Part shown: positions 24,985 to 32,982 of the stretch, one piece after another | How the letters are laid out: the number at the start of each line of letters is the position of its first letter | Position numbering within the stretch: position 1 is the stretch's first letter | Assembly: GCF_900115555.1 (NCBI RefSeq) | Contig: NZ_FOWX01000026.1 | Span: 21,051-85,050, forward strand | Reading direction: 5' to 3' | Length of the DNA stretch: 64,000 nucleotides | Source of the DNA: Pseudomonas borbori | GTDB taxonomy: Bacteria > Pseudomonadota > Gammaproteobacteria > Pseudomonadales > Pseudomonadaceae | The notes under the pieces: model-generated | Seen by the model: the letters and a program-made list of their open reading frames with translations, nothing else | Told to the model about the DNA's origin: nothing | The model's database searches: none | Position numbers and translations under genes: made by a program

Positions 24985-25695
24985 ATGAGTGTAATGTCGT
25001 TGTCCGCCAGCGAAGCCAAGGCCTGGAGCGTGCACGCCGTCACCGCCAGCGGGGTGATTCTGGCGTTGCTGGCCTTGCTGGCGGTGCTCGATGGTCGACC
25101 GCAGGTCTGCCTGCTCTGGTTGGGGGCGGCGCTGTTGGTGGACGGCCTGGATGGCACCCTGGCGCGCAAGTTCGACGTCAAGGTGGTGTTGCCGCACTTC
25201 GATGGTTCGACTCTGGATCTGGTGATCGACTACCTCACCTATGTGTTCATCCCGGCGATCTTCGTCTATCGCTTCATTGCCCTGCCCGAATACAGCCTGC
25301 TGCTGGCGGTCGGGGTGATCCTGTTGTCGTCGTTGTTCTGCTTCTGCAACCTCAACATGAAGAGCAAGGACAACTACTTCGTCGGCTTTCCGGCGGCCTG
25401 GAACGTGGTGATCGTCTACCTCTACCTGCTGGACTTCGCGCCCTGGCTGAGTCTCGCCACCATCCTGCTGTTGTCGGGGCTGACCCTGAGCAAGATGAAG
25501 TTTCTCCACCCGTTTCGGGTCAAGCAATTCATGCCGCTGAATATCGGCGTGACCCTGCTGTGGATGGCGGTCTGCGCCTTGCTGATCGTCCAGTACCCGC
25601 TCAACCAGACCTGGCTGCTGCTGGTCTGGGGGCTGACCAGCGTCTATTTCGTTGCTATCTGCCTGTGGCGCACGGCCCGCGAATGGCTGGCATGA
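24985..25695 (+). CDS. pcs: Phosphatidylcholine synthase
   Basis: 236-residue integral membrane enzyme of the CDP-alcohol phosphatidyltransferase family. The active-site motif is intact, with LVDGLDGTLARKFDV leading to FDGSTLDLVIDYL. The 12-residue spacing between AR and G is characteristic of Pcs and differs from the 8 residues of other family members. It joins choline directly to CDP-diacylglycerol to make phosphatidylcholine. About eight TM helices follow. The start at 24985 (MSVMSLSASEAKAW) is chosen over an upstream GTG. It matches PA3857 by recall. Confidence 0.92.
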   Translation: MSVMSLSASEAKAWSVHAVTASGVILALLALLAVLDGRPQVCLLWLGAALLVDGLDGTLARKFDVKVVLPHFDGSTLDLVIDYLTYVFIPAIFVYRFIALPEYSLLLAVGVILLSSLFCFCNLNMKSKDNYFVGFPAAWNVVIVYLYLLDFAPWLSLATILLLSGLTLSKMKFLHPFRVKQFMPLNIGVTLLWMAVCALLIVQYPLNQTWLLLVWGLTSVYFVAICLWRTAREWLA

Positions 25696-25719
25696 AGCTG
25701 TGCCGGGGTGCTGCCGGCG

Positions 25720-26019
25720 ATGACTGAGGCTGCGGACAAAGCCTGGTTCGTCTACCTGGTGCGGGCGCAGAACGGCGCGCTCTATTGCGGGATCAGCGAC
25801 GACCCGCAGCGGCGTTTCGCCCAGCATCGGAGCGGCAAGGGCGCGCGCTTCTTCCATTCCAGCCCGGCGGCGGCACTGGTCTACATCGAGTCCTGCGCGG
25901 GCAAGGGCGATGCGTTGCGCCGGGAACGGGCGATCAAGCGCCTGGGCAAACCGGCCAAGGAAGTGCTGGTGGCCGGAGGCAGTCTTATCGCTGTGGCTGA
26001 TGGCGCACTATCAGGCTGA
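25720..26019 (+). CDS. GIY-YIG nuclease domain protein (UPF0213)
   Basis: 99-residue single-domain protein. The GIY-YIG core is read as FVYLVRAQNGALYCGISDD, followed by PQRRFAQHRSGKGARFFHS (conserved Arg and His) and a Glu near YIESCAGKGDALRRERAIK. It belongs to the small YhbQ-like group, for which nuclease activity on DNA has been reported in E. coli; here it is inferred. It starts 24 bases after pcs stops and may be transcribed with it. Confidence 0.9.
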   Translation: MTEAADKAWFVYLVRAQNGALYCGISDDPQRRFAQHRSGKGARFFHSSPAAALVYIESCAGKGDALRRERAIKRLGKPAKEVLVAGGSLIAVADGALSG

Positions 26020-26084
26020 GCGGGTAGGCCGCAGCGGACTGCGCGGGTAAGCTGGGTGCTTCCTGAATAGTTGCGGAGCCTGTC

Positions 26085-27014
26085 ATGCACGAGTTGATCC
26101 TGCACCATTACCCGACCTCGCCGTTTGCCGAGAAGGCGCGCCTGATGCTGGGCTTCAAGCAGTTGTCCTGGCGCTCGGTGCTGATCCCCGCGGTGATGCC
26201 CAAGCCGGATCTGACCGCCTTGACCGGCGGCTACCGCAAGACCCCGGTGCTGCAGATCGGTGCCGACATCTATTGCGATACCGCGCTAATCGCCCGGCGT
26301 CTGGAGGCGGAAAAAGCCACGCCGGCGCTGCTGCCCGAAGGCCAGGAATTCAATGTCGCCAGCTTCGCCCAATGGGCCGACACGCTGGTGTTCCAGCATG
26401 CGGTGAGCCTGGTATTCCAGCCGGAGTCGGTGGCCGTGCGCTTCGCCAAGCTGCCGCCCGAGGCGGTCAAGGGCTTCCTGGCCGACCGTGCCGGGCTGTT
26501 CAGTGGCGGCACTGCCAGCCGCCTGCCGCTGGAACAGGCCCAGCACGAATGGCCGGTGCTGATGAGCCGTTTGCAGCAGCAACTGGAGCGTGAACAGGGC
26601 GACTTCCTGTTCGGCGAGCCGTCGCTGGCCGACTTCGCCATGGCCCACCCGCTGTGGTTCCTGCGCGGCACCCCGGTGACCGCGCCGCTGGTTGACGAGT
26701 ATCCGGCAGTGGCGGCCTGGCTCGGCCGGGTGCTGGGTTTCGGCCATGGTTCGCACAGCGAGATGAGCGGCGAAGAGGCCGTGGCGATTGCGCGCGAGGC
26801 GACGCCGGCCGAGCTTCCCGACGAGGCCTTGATTGACGGTTTCACGCCCGGCCAGCGGGTGGCCATTGCGGCCATCGATTACGGTGTCGATCCGGTCGAG
26901 GGCGAGTTGCTGTTCAGTGGCCGCGAAGAGCTGATCCTGCGCCGCGAAGATCCGCGGGCCGGGGTTGTGCATGTGCATTTTCCGCGCATGGGCTTTCGCA
27001 TCGAGGCGCGCTGA
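26085..27014 (+). CDS. Glutathione S-transferase-like protein
   Basis: 309 residues. The N-terminal thioredoxin-fold GST domain (LILHHYPTSPFAEKARLMLG, then YRKTPVLQIGADIYCDTALI with the cis-Pro and the glutathione-binding segment) is followed by an all-helical domain (LFGEPSLADFAMAHPLWFLR). It is longer than usual GSTs (about 210) because of an extra C-terminal region of about 80 residues (FTPGQRVAIAAIDYGVDPVE...). The likely role is stress or detoxification; the substrate is unknown. Single gene. Confidence 0.88.
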   Translation: MHELILHHYPTSPFAEKARLMLGFKQLSWRSVLIPAVMPKPDLTALTGGYRKTPVLQIGADIYCDTALIARRLEAEKATPALLPEGQEFNVASFAQWADTLVFQHAVSLVFQPESVAVRFAKLPPEAVKGFLADRAGLFSGGTASRLPLEQAQHEWPVLMSRLQQQLEREQGDFLFGEPSLADFAMAHPLWFLRGTPVTAPLVDEYPAVAAWLGRVLGFGHGSHSEMSGEEAVAIAREATPAELPDEALIDGFTPGQRVAIAAIDYGVDPVEGELLFSGREELILRREDPRAGVVHVHFPRMGFRIEAR

Positions 27015-27025
27015 GACGCGCTTGG

Positions 27026-27940
27026 TTACGGCCTGCGACAGCTGTCGCAGGCCTGCAAGGCCGCCTGGCGCAGGCGCGGCAACTGCACGGCAAGCAGCTG
27101 GAAGTGCACCAGACGTTCGTAACACAGCACCAGTTCGCCGCCGGTGCGGCTGTACCAGGCATCCGGCGCGCCGCAGCTGGCCAGGCGCAGCACCAGATCG
27201 CGGGGGAGGCGGTAGGTCTGGCTGGCCCGAGCGGCGATGGCCTCCACTTCGCCCGAGCGGCGGATCTGGTCGAGCAGGCGCCGGCTCTCTTCCGGGCGCA
27301 GGCTCGGCGGCTCGTAGATCACCTGGATACGGTGCTCAATCGGCTCGCCCGGACGGCGGCCGTGTTGTTGCTCGACCCAGGCCAGGGCCTTGCGCACCTG
27401 GGCGTATTCCTGGTCGCAATAGAGCGCGCGTTCCACCGGTAAACCGGTGATCTTGGGCACCCATTCCAGCCGATCCGGATCGCTGCCGTAGATCAGGCAG
27501 GCCAGATTGTAGAAACGCTGTTCGTCGAGGCCATGGCTGGCCCAGGCGTACACTTGCTCATGCTCCGGTTTCACCCGTTGCCATTCCAGCCGCCAGTAAT
27601 CGGCGATGTCCAGCAGTTTGGCGTAGAAGTCGGCGTCGCGCTGACGCCCGGAGGAGAGGAACAGGCTGATGAAGCCGAGTTGATCGGCGGCATCCTCCTC
27701 GCGGCCGAGCAGTGGAAGATTCAGCTCGGCGATCAGCAGATGGCCCATTTCGTGCGCCAGGGTGAACTCGGCATTCACCGCGACGAAGCGTGCGCTGTCG
27801 CTGCGCAGTGCTTCCGGTGGCGGTTCTTCAGTGGCCATGCTCGCCGCGCCGGTCAGTAGCAGTGCCAGGCATAGCGTGGCGCGCACAACCAGACGGCGAC
27901 CTCGGGTCGCCAGGCTGGGCTGGCTGCAGGACGGTTTCAT
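27026..27940 (-). CDS. DUF4344-type secreted metallopeptidase
   Basis: 304 residues with a cleavable signal (VVRATLCLALLLTGAASMA). The zinc-site signature FTLAHEMGHLLIAELNLPLL lies near residue 58 (HEMGH), with a downstream acidic pair EEDAADQLG that may supply the third ligand. A later CGAPDAWYSRTGGELVLCYE resembles the conserved C-terminal block of the DUF4344 family. Expected to be periplasmic; substrate unknown. The ribosome site (gaggagtcgggg) supports the start. The last codons form a perfect palindrome (27031-27052). Confidence 0.85.
   Translation of the reverse strand: MKPSCSQPSLATRGRRLVVRATLCLALLLTGAASMATEEPPPEALRSDSARFVAVNAEFTLAHEMGHLLIAELNLPLLGREEDAADQLGFISLFLSSGRQRDADFYAKLLDIADYWRLEWQRVKPEHEQVYAWASHGLDEQRFYNLACLIYGSDPDRLEWVPKITGLPVERALYCDQEYAQVRKALAWVEQQHGRRPGEPIEHRIQVIYEPPSLRPEESRRLLDQIRRSGEVEAIAARASQTYRLPRDLVLRLASCGAPDAWYSRTGGELVLCYERLVHFQLLAVQLPRLRQAALQACDSCRRP
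27031..27052. other. 22-base perfect palindrome at the 3' end of the peptidase gene
   Basis: gcctgcgacagctgtcgcag plus gc forms an uninterrupted palindrome. It encodes the final residues of the DUF4344 protein and lies 16 bases beyond the GST-like gene on the other strand. No T tract follows, so it is not a standard terminator. It could damp readthrough between the converging genes. Confidence 0.55.
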
Positions 27941-28022
27941 CCCCGACTCCTCGCGGCAGACGGTGGAACCATTACCTCTGACTCTAGCAGCCCGCCGGGC
28001 TCGGGGTTGCGCGTGTGGAAGC

Positions 28023-28050
28023 GGCCGGGCGGCGTTCCGCTGCAGCCGCG
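28023..28050. repeat. Short dispersed GC-rich repeat, copy 2
   Basis: ggccgggcggcgttccgctg continuing to cagccgcg. It matches the repeat at 16286-16313 and lies in the gap between the PPK2 and DUF4344 genes. Confidence 0.5.
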
Positions 28051-28067
28051 GTTACCGCACAGTGGCG

Positions 28068-28889
28068 CTAGTCCGCACCCAGCAGCTCGGCCTCGGTGAA
28101 GGGTGGCGGGCGCTGCGGCCATTCCAGCTGCAAGCGCTCGAACTCGCGGGCCAGCAGGCTGGCCAGCAGCCAGTCGCGCAGCCAGCGATGCTCGGCCGGG
28201 ATCACATACCAGGGCGCCGCCTGGCTGTGACTGGCCGTCAGCAGTTCGCCCCAGCGTTGCTGGCGCTGAGCGTATTCGCGGTAGGCCAACAGATCGCTGG
28301 GGCGCAGTTTCCAGCGTTTGTCCGGGCGCTGCAGGCGTTGCAGCAGGCGCGCCTGCTGCTCGTCACGGGATATCTGCAGGTAGCACTTGAGCGGATGCAG
28401 GCGCTGCGCCGGCAGGCCTGCCTCCAGGGCCAGCAGGCGCTGCAGGCGCGCCGGTAGCTCGGCGGCGCTGATCAGGCCGTCGAACAGATCGCTGGCCAGG
28501 CCTTCGTAGTAACTGCGGTTGAACACCCCGAGCAGTCCGGGGGCGGGTAGCCGTCGCCGATAACGCCAGAGAAAGTCATGCCGCCGTTCGCCGGCGTCCG
28601 GTTGCTTGAAGCTGTGCAGGCGCAGGCCTTGCGGATCGATGGCATTGAGCACGCGCCTGATCACGCCGTCCTTGCCGGCGCAGTCCGGGCCTTGCAGCAC
28701 CAGCAGCAGGGCGTCCTGGGCGTTGGCCCAGAGCCGCCGCTGCTGATCGTTGAGCCAGGCGCGCAGTTCGGGCAGGGCCAGTTGCGCGCTCTTTCGGTCC
28801 AGGCCGAAGTCGCGCGCCGGATCCTGGGCAAACGGCGCCGCCGGATCGAGCCGGCAATCGTCGAGAACAGTGTCGGGCAGGCGTGACAT
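28068..28889 (-). CDS. Polyphosphate kinase 2 family protein
   Basis: 273 residues with the PPK2 fold. The Walker A loop is VLQGPDCAGKDGVIRRVLNA (near 65-84), the lid-like Arg/Lys region follows (HDFLWRYRRRLPAPG), and the Walker B-like GVFNRSYYEGL is near 120. PPK2 enzymes transfer phosphate between polyphosphate and nucleotides; single-domain short forms usually phosphorylate NDP or NMP using polyphosphate. The usual FNRSHYE motif is FNRSYYE here. The subclass is not decided. Monocistronic, next to ndpA. Confidence 0.88.
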   Translation of the reverse strand: MSRLPDTVLDDCRLDPAAPFAQDPARDFGLDRKSAQLALPELRAWLNDQQRRLWANAQDALLLVLQGPDCAGKDGVIRRVLNAIDPQGLRLHSFKQPDAGERRHDFLWRYRRRLPAPGLLGVFNRSYYEGLASDLFDGLISAAELPARLQRLLALEAGLPAQRLHPLKCYLQISRDEQQARLLQRLQRPDKRWKLRPSDLLAYREYAQRQQRWGELLTASHSQAAPWYVIPAEHRWLRDWLLASLLAREFERLQLEWPQRPPPFTEAELLGAD

Positions 28890-28920
28890 GGCGCGATGCC
28901 TCAGCGGGAGTGAAAAACCC

Positions 28921-29928
28921 TCAATCCTTGCGGCGTTTCAGCTGGTCGGTCAGTTGGGTCGGCAGGTTGCGGATGATCAGGGTGCCCTGGCTCTCGTCGT
29001 ATTCGACTTTCGAGCCGAGCAGATGCGCCTCGAAGCTGATCGACAGGCCTTCGGCGCGACCGGTGAAGCGTTGAAACTGGCTGAGGGTGCGCTTGTCCGC
29101 GGGGATCTCCGGCGACAGGCCGTAATCCTTGTTGCGGATATGCTCGTAGAAGGCCCGCGGGCGCTCCTCGTCGATCAGCCCGGACAATTCCTGCAAGCCC
29201 ATGGGCTCGCCGAGCTTGGCCTGGCTGCTGGCGTAGTCGACCAGCGTCTTGGTCTTCTCGCGGGCAGCTTCTTCCGGCAGGTCCTCGCTTTCGACGAAGT
29301 CGCTGAAGGCCTTGAGCAGGGTGCGGGTTTCGCCCGGGCCGTCGACGCCTTCCTGGCAGCCGATGAAGTCGCGGAAGTACTCCGAGACCTTCTTGCCATT
29401 CTTGCCCTTGATAAAGGAGATGTACTGCTTGGAGTTGGCGTTGTTCTGCCATTCGGAAATGTTGATCCGCGCCGCCAGGTGCAACTGGCCCAGGTCCAGG
29501 TGCTTGGCCGGGGTCACGTCCAGCGCCTCGTTGACCGCCACGCCTTCGCTGTGATGGAGCAGGGCGATCACCAGGTAGTCGGTCATGCCCTGCTGGTAGT
29601 GGGCGAACAGCACGTGGCCGCCGGTGGAGAGGTTGGACTCCTCCATCAGCTTCTGCAGGTGTTCGACCGCCTGGCGGCTGAACGCGGCGAAATCCTGGCC
29701 AGCGTCCAGATAGGTCTTCAGCCAGCCGCTGAACGGGTAGGCGCCGGACTCGGCGTGAAACAGGCCCCAGGCCTTGCCCTGCTTGGCGTTGTAGCTCTCG
29801 TTGAGGTCGGCGAGCATGTTCTCGATGGCCTGCGAGGCGCCCAGTTCATTGTTGCGGGCATGCAGCACGGCGGGCGTGCCATCGGGTTTCTTGTCGATCA
29901 GGTGGACGATGCAGTGGCGGATCGGCAT
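28921..29928 (-). CDS. ndpA: Nucleoid-associated protein NdpA (YejK)
   Basis: 335 residues, the standard length of YejK/NdpA. The start MPIRHCIVHLIDKKPDG and the central AARINISEWQNNANSKQYIS, IKGKNGKKVSEYFRDFIGC are characteristic, and the C-terminus QGTLIIRNLPTQLTDQLKRR is basic. It is a nucleoid protein of uncertain function. In this window it marks the left border of the accessory operon at 29984-35675, whose last gene ends 55 bases upstream of it on the same strand. Confidence 0.93.
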   Translation of the reverse strand: MPIRHCIVHLIDKKPDGTPAVLHARNNELGASQAIENMLADLNESYNAKQGKAWGLFHAESGAYPFSGWLKTYLDAGQDFAAFSRQAVEHLQKLMEESNLSTGGHVLFAHYQQGMTDYLVIALLHHSEGVAVNEALDVTPAKHLDLGQLHLAARINISEWQNNANSKQYISFIKGKNGKKVSEYFRDFIGCQEGVDGPGETRTLLKAFSDFVESEDLPEEAAREKTKTLVDYASSQAKLGEPMGLQELSGLIDEERPRAFYEHIRNKDYGLSPEIPADKRTLSQFQRFTGRAEGLSISFEAHLLGSKVEYDESQGTLIIRNLPTQLTDQLKRRKD

Positions 29929-29983
29929 GGGGGTTCTCGTCGGTTAAACGGAAAAGATGGCGCAGTTTACCCCGACTCAATGC

Positions 29984-30688
29984 TCAAGAATCTTCCAGTT
30001 GGCTGGAATAGTGGTTGTAGATGAACCGGTTGTAGAACAGATAGGCAGCGCCGCCGATGCAGGCCGACACGATACTCGCCAGGGCCATGGCTCCATAGAT
30101 GGGTAGCGGCAGGCTTGGCAGGTACTTGCCCAGCCAATCGAGGATCAAGCCTTGCATAAGGACAACGGATGAAGGCTTGAGCGCGAGCCCGTATAGACCA
30201 CAACTGATATAGGTCGCCACGGCCCAGCGGAAAGCGATTAGGCGGCTCAAGGGGACGGTCCAGTCTCGCAGGCGTTCATCGGGGAGCGTGAGCAGTTCGT
30301 GGCAGATGGCCTTGCTATCGCTCAGATCCTGTAGCAGTTCGTTGGCCTCGGCATTGAGCTTCGCCCCCAGTGCGCTCCCTGCGTGAAACATGCCGTCCTT
30401 GCGGCGCCGCAAGTGCTGGCCTTCGCTGGCAACCCGCGTCAGGCGCTTCTCGATCTGTTCGATATGCGCTTCGACTTGGGTCAGCTCTTCCTCTTCATAC
30501 TCTTGCAGCAAGATATCCGCTTCGGCTGGCGTCCTGGGGTATTTGCCGTAAAGCAACTCACAGGCCACCCAGCCAAGCCAGATGACCAAGGTGGCCAGAA
30601 CCGTGAAGATGATCAGCAGCAGGCTCAGTAGCCAGATGATCAGCAAGCCGATGGGGTTTTGCTTCTTTTTTCTGCTCATGGCGGTCAT
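29984..30688 (-). CDS. Accessory operon gene 6: membrane protein with coiled coil
   Basis: About 234 residues. A basic start (MTAMSRKKKQNPIGLL) leads into 30 strongly hydrophobic residues (about 13-45), a charged coiled-coil stretch (about 55-100; EEEELTQVEAHIEQIEKRLT), then two or three further hydrophobic segments (AVATYISCGLYGLAL, YGAMALASIVSACIGGAAYL) and a short polar tail. I recognise no family. It starts with a TGATG overlap on the previous gene's stop, so its synthesis is coupled to it. The likely role is an inner-membrane part of the caspase-like/KAP/AAA system upstream. Confidence 0.75.
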   Translation of the reverse strand: MTAMSRKKKQNPIGLLIIWLLSLLLIIFTVLATLVIWLGWVACELLYGKYPRTPAEADILLQEYEEEELTQVEAHIEQIEKRLTRVASEGQHLRRRKDGMFHAGSALGAKLNAEANELLQDLSDSKAICHELLTLPDERLRDWTVPLSRLIAFRWAVATYISCGLYGLALKPSSVVLMQGLILDWLGKYLPSLPLPIYGAMALASIVSACIGGAAYLFYNRFIYNHYSSQLEDS

Positions 30689-31281
30689 CAATAGGGGAAA
30701 GCGATATTGGCGTCACGTGAAGGGGCGCGGCCTTTGGTATGGCGCATCATCTGGGTAATCAGGGTGCGGCATTCGTCGCGTTTCTGCTTGTGGCTGAACA
30801 TCAACTGATAGGAGCCGAAGTCGCCCGACAGGTTGAGGGCGAAGCGCTTTCTACGGAAGTTGCCTCGGCCGATCCGCAAGTTATCGTTGTCCAGGCGCTC
30901 GATGTCGGTAATAGCCACGCTGATACGCCTGGCATGATCGAAGAAGCGGCGCAGGCTCAGAATGTCATGCAGGCTGTTCTCGAGGTCGTCCGCGCTAAAA
31001 CTGAGGGTCGCACTACGCGGGTCAATCCTGATCCCGGCGGCTTGTGCGCGCCAGACTCTCCAGGCGAACAGGCTGGCCACGACCGCGCTGGCGAACAGCC
31101 AGAACCACGGCCAGCCTCTCGGTAGAAAATCACCGGCAAGCATCCCCAGCAGCATGCCGCCGCCAATTGCCAGGGCCGCGGCGAACCAGAGCCAGCATTT
31201 GAGGGTGGTGAATAGCGCATGCCAGATGTCCACTACTATGTATGTCTTGCCGTACAGGTCGCGTCGGTTTTTACGCATCAT
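30688..31281 (-). CDS. Accessory operon gene 5: two-TM protein with cytoplasmic domain
   Basis: 197 residues from the ATG at 31281; the longer frame to 31350 would overlap the previous gene by 67 bases, whereas 31281 lies two bases after its stop. Two TM helices (about 21-48 and 56-74; ALFTTLKCWLWFAAALAIGG and FWLFASAVVASLFAWRVW) are followed by a soluble domain of strands (RIDPRSATLSFSADDLENSL, ISVAITDIERLDNDNLRIG, FALNLSGDFGSYQLMFSHKQ) that reads like a bacterial PH-type fold. That reading is tentative. No catalytic motif. Confidence 0.72.
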   Translation of the reverse strand: MMRKNRRDLYGKTYIVVDIWHALFTTLKCWLWFAAALAIGGGMLLGMLAGDFLPRGWPWFWLFASAVVASLFAWRVWRAQAAGIRIDPRSATLSFSADDLENSLHDILSLRRFFDHARRISVAITDIERLDNDNLRIGRGNFRRKRFALNLSGDFGSYQLMFSHKQKRDECRTLITQMMRHTKGRAPSRDANIAFPY

Positions 31282-31283
31282 GG

Positions 31284-31652
31284 TTAGCCACGCACTAAAA
31301 AGAAGACGGCCGCCAGGGCGACGAGTAAGCCAGGCAGATAGAAATGCCAATTGGCGATTTCATTGAGCGGACGCGAGTGCCACGAACTTTCCACCGGCTC
31401 TTGAAGACGCGGCGCGCGGTGGGCTGGCTCGGGACGCGAGTATGGCTCGGCCGCAGGCGGTTCCTGAGCTGGCGGTTCGTCCGCTAGGGAAACAGGCTCG
31501 TACTCTTCCTGCTCATCTTCCCCCACGTCATCGGTGCAATTTTCCAAGGCTTGCCTGAAGGCGTTTTCCACACCTTGCAACAGTTCGACGCCATAGGCAT
31601 CGATATAGGCGTGGGTATGCCGAAGGCTGGTTTTCAGCGTGTCATCGGTCAT
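31284..31652 (-). CDS. Accessory operon gene 4: tail-anchored acidic protein
   Basis: 122 residues. The N-terminal helical part (SLRHTHAYIDAYGVELLQGV, FRQALENCTDD) is followed by a Pro/Glu-rich linker (about 48-90) and one C-terminal TM helix (WHFYLPGLLVALAAVFFLVR) that would tether it to the membrane facing the cytoplasm. It starts at an ATGA overlap with the AAA+ gene. Possibly an adaptor linking the soluble ATPase to the membrane proteins. No known family recognised. Confidence 0.72.
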   Translation of the reverse strand: MTDDTLKTSLRHTHAYIDAYGVELLQGVENAFRQALENCTDDVGEDEQEEYEPVSLADEPPAQEPPAAEPYSRPEPAHRAPRLQEPVESSWHSRPLNEIANWHFYLPGLLVALAAVFFLVRG

Positions 31653-32980
31653 GTCGGTATATCCGCTGCCGTCAGGGTGCAGAGTTGTTCGCGGGTCGGG
31701 TTCGTGACGTGGGACAGGCGATTGGCATGCAGTTGCATGACTTTCTCGAAGAAGGTGCGCACCTCGCGGGCATTGCCGAAATGCTCGCCGCGCTTGTCCC
31801 AGATGGTCTTGATGGCTTGTGCGCTTTTGTTCAGGGCGTCGGCCTGCAACTTAAGCTCATGTTGGTCGCATAGCCGCAGGAAAATCTTCATCAGCTCGGG
31901 GCCGCTGTAGTCATCGAAATGGATATAGCGGGTGAAGCGCGATTGCAGTCCGGGGTTGACGCGGATGAACTCCTGCATCTCTTCGGTATAGCCCGCAACT
32001 ATCACGATCAGGTCGTCGCGGTGATCCTCCATCATCTTTAGCAGGGTATCCACGGCTTCCTTGCCATAGTCTCCGCTGGAGCGGTCTACCACCAGCGAGT
32101 AGGCCTCATCGATAAACAGCACGCCACCCAGCGCGCTCTCGACCACCTCGCGTACTTGCACGGGAGTTTGCCCGAGGTACTGGGCGACCAGTTTTGAACG
32201 GTCGGTTTCCACTAGATGACCTTTGCGCAGCAGGCCGACATCCCGGTAGATGTCGGCCACCAGGCGGGCGACAGTGGTTTTGCCGGTGCCAGGGTTGCCG
32301 GTGAAAACCATATGCATGGAAGTGGGCGCGACAGGCAGGTCATTTTCACGGCGGTTAAGCATATAGCGGGCGAAGTTGCTGCTGTTGCGTACCTCGCGCT
32401 TGACGCTATCCAGACCGATCAGGCTTTCCAATTCACGTAGCGCTTCGCCGGGCACCTTCTGGCTTGCGGTTTCGGAAGCGGCTGGGGCGCTTGTGGACGT
32501 TGTCAGGCTGTCCAGCCGAAAGTGACGGCGGATCGGTGCCAGCACTTGCTCGGTTCGGTCTATGTCTTCCAGCGTCTTTTCGCCATCCCAGGCGGTAGCC
32601 GCTTGAATCAAGGTGTCCAGGCAGGGGTAGACCCCCTCGCAAAAGCCTGGCTGCAAGCGCTCGGCGATCAGCAGGAAGGCGGGCAGTACATTGGGGTCGA
32701 ACGGTACGTTCTTCTGCCGCAAGGCCCGGTCGGCATCGTTCAGCTCGCTGACAGTAAGGTCGTTGGCCAGGATTTGATTGAGGAACTGCTTATGCACCCG
32801 ACCGACCCGCTCATCACCCGTCATCACGTAGTCGAGCATGGGGAACAGCCAGCCAACGGTCAGTAGCGTCAACGAATGCGGCAGCCTGGGATTCGCCCGG
32901 GCAAAGCGTTCGTCGAGACCATTGCTGATCAGTTGGTCGAGCATATGCATCATGGCGATTTTGGCGTCGTTGAGATGCAT
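31649..32980 (-). CDS. Accessory operon gene 3: CbbX/SpoVK-type AAA+ ATPase
   Basis: About 443 residues. An N-terminal helical region (about 1-165) carries stretches resembling TerB-like domains (LLTVGWLFPMLDYVMTGDER), though this is tentative. The AAA+ module then begins at ELESLIGLDSVKREVRN. Walker A is FTGNPGTGKTTVARLV, Walker B GGVLFIDEAYSL, the pore/sensor region DHRDDLIVIVAGYTEEM, the arginine finger LQSRFTRYIHF and sensor 2 HFGNAREVRTFFEKVM. The closest known relatives are CbbX, SpoVK and the ATPase of EccA. An ATG at 32980 and an overlapping TTG at 32986 are both possible starts. It likely remodels a partner in an ATP-dependent manner. Confidence 0.88.
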   Translation of the reverse strand: MHLNDAKIAMMHMLDQLISNGLDERFARANPRLPHSLTLLTVGWLFPMLDYVMTGDERVGRVHKQFLNQILANDLTVSELNDADRALRQKNVPFDPNVLPAFLLIAERLQPGFCEGVYPCLDTLIQAATAWDGEKTLEDIDRTEQVLAPIRRHFRLDSLTTSTSAPAASETASQKVPGEALRELESLIGLDSVKREVRNSSNFARYMLNRRENDLPVAPTSMHMVFTGNPGTGKTTVARLVADIYRDVGLLRKGHLVETDRSKLVAQYLGQTPVQVREVVESALGGVLFIDEAYSLVVDRSSGDYGKEAVDTLLKMMEDHRDDLIVIVAGYTEEMQEFIRVNPGLQSRFTRYIHFDDYSGPELMKIFLRLCDQHELKLQADALNKSAQAIKTIWDKRGEHFGNAREVRTFFEKVMQLHANRLSHVTNPTREQLCTLTAADIPT

Positions 32981-32982
32981 GG

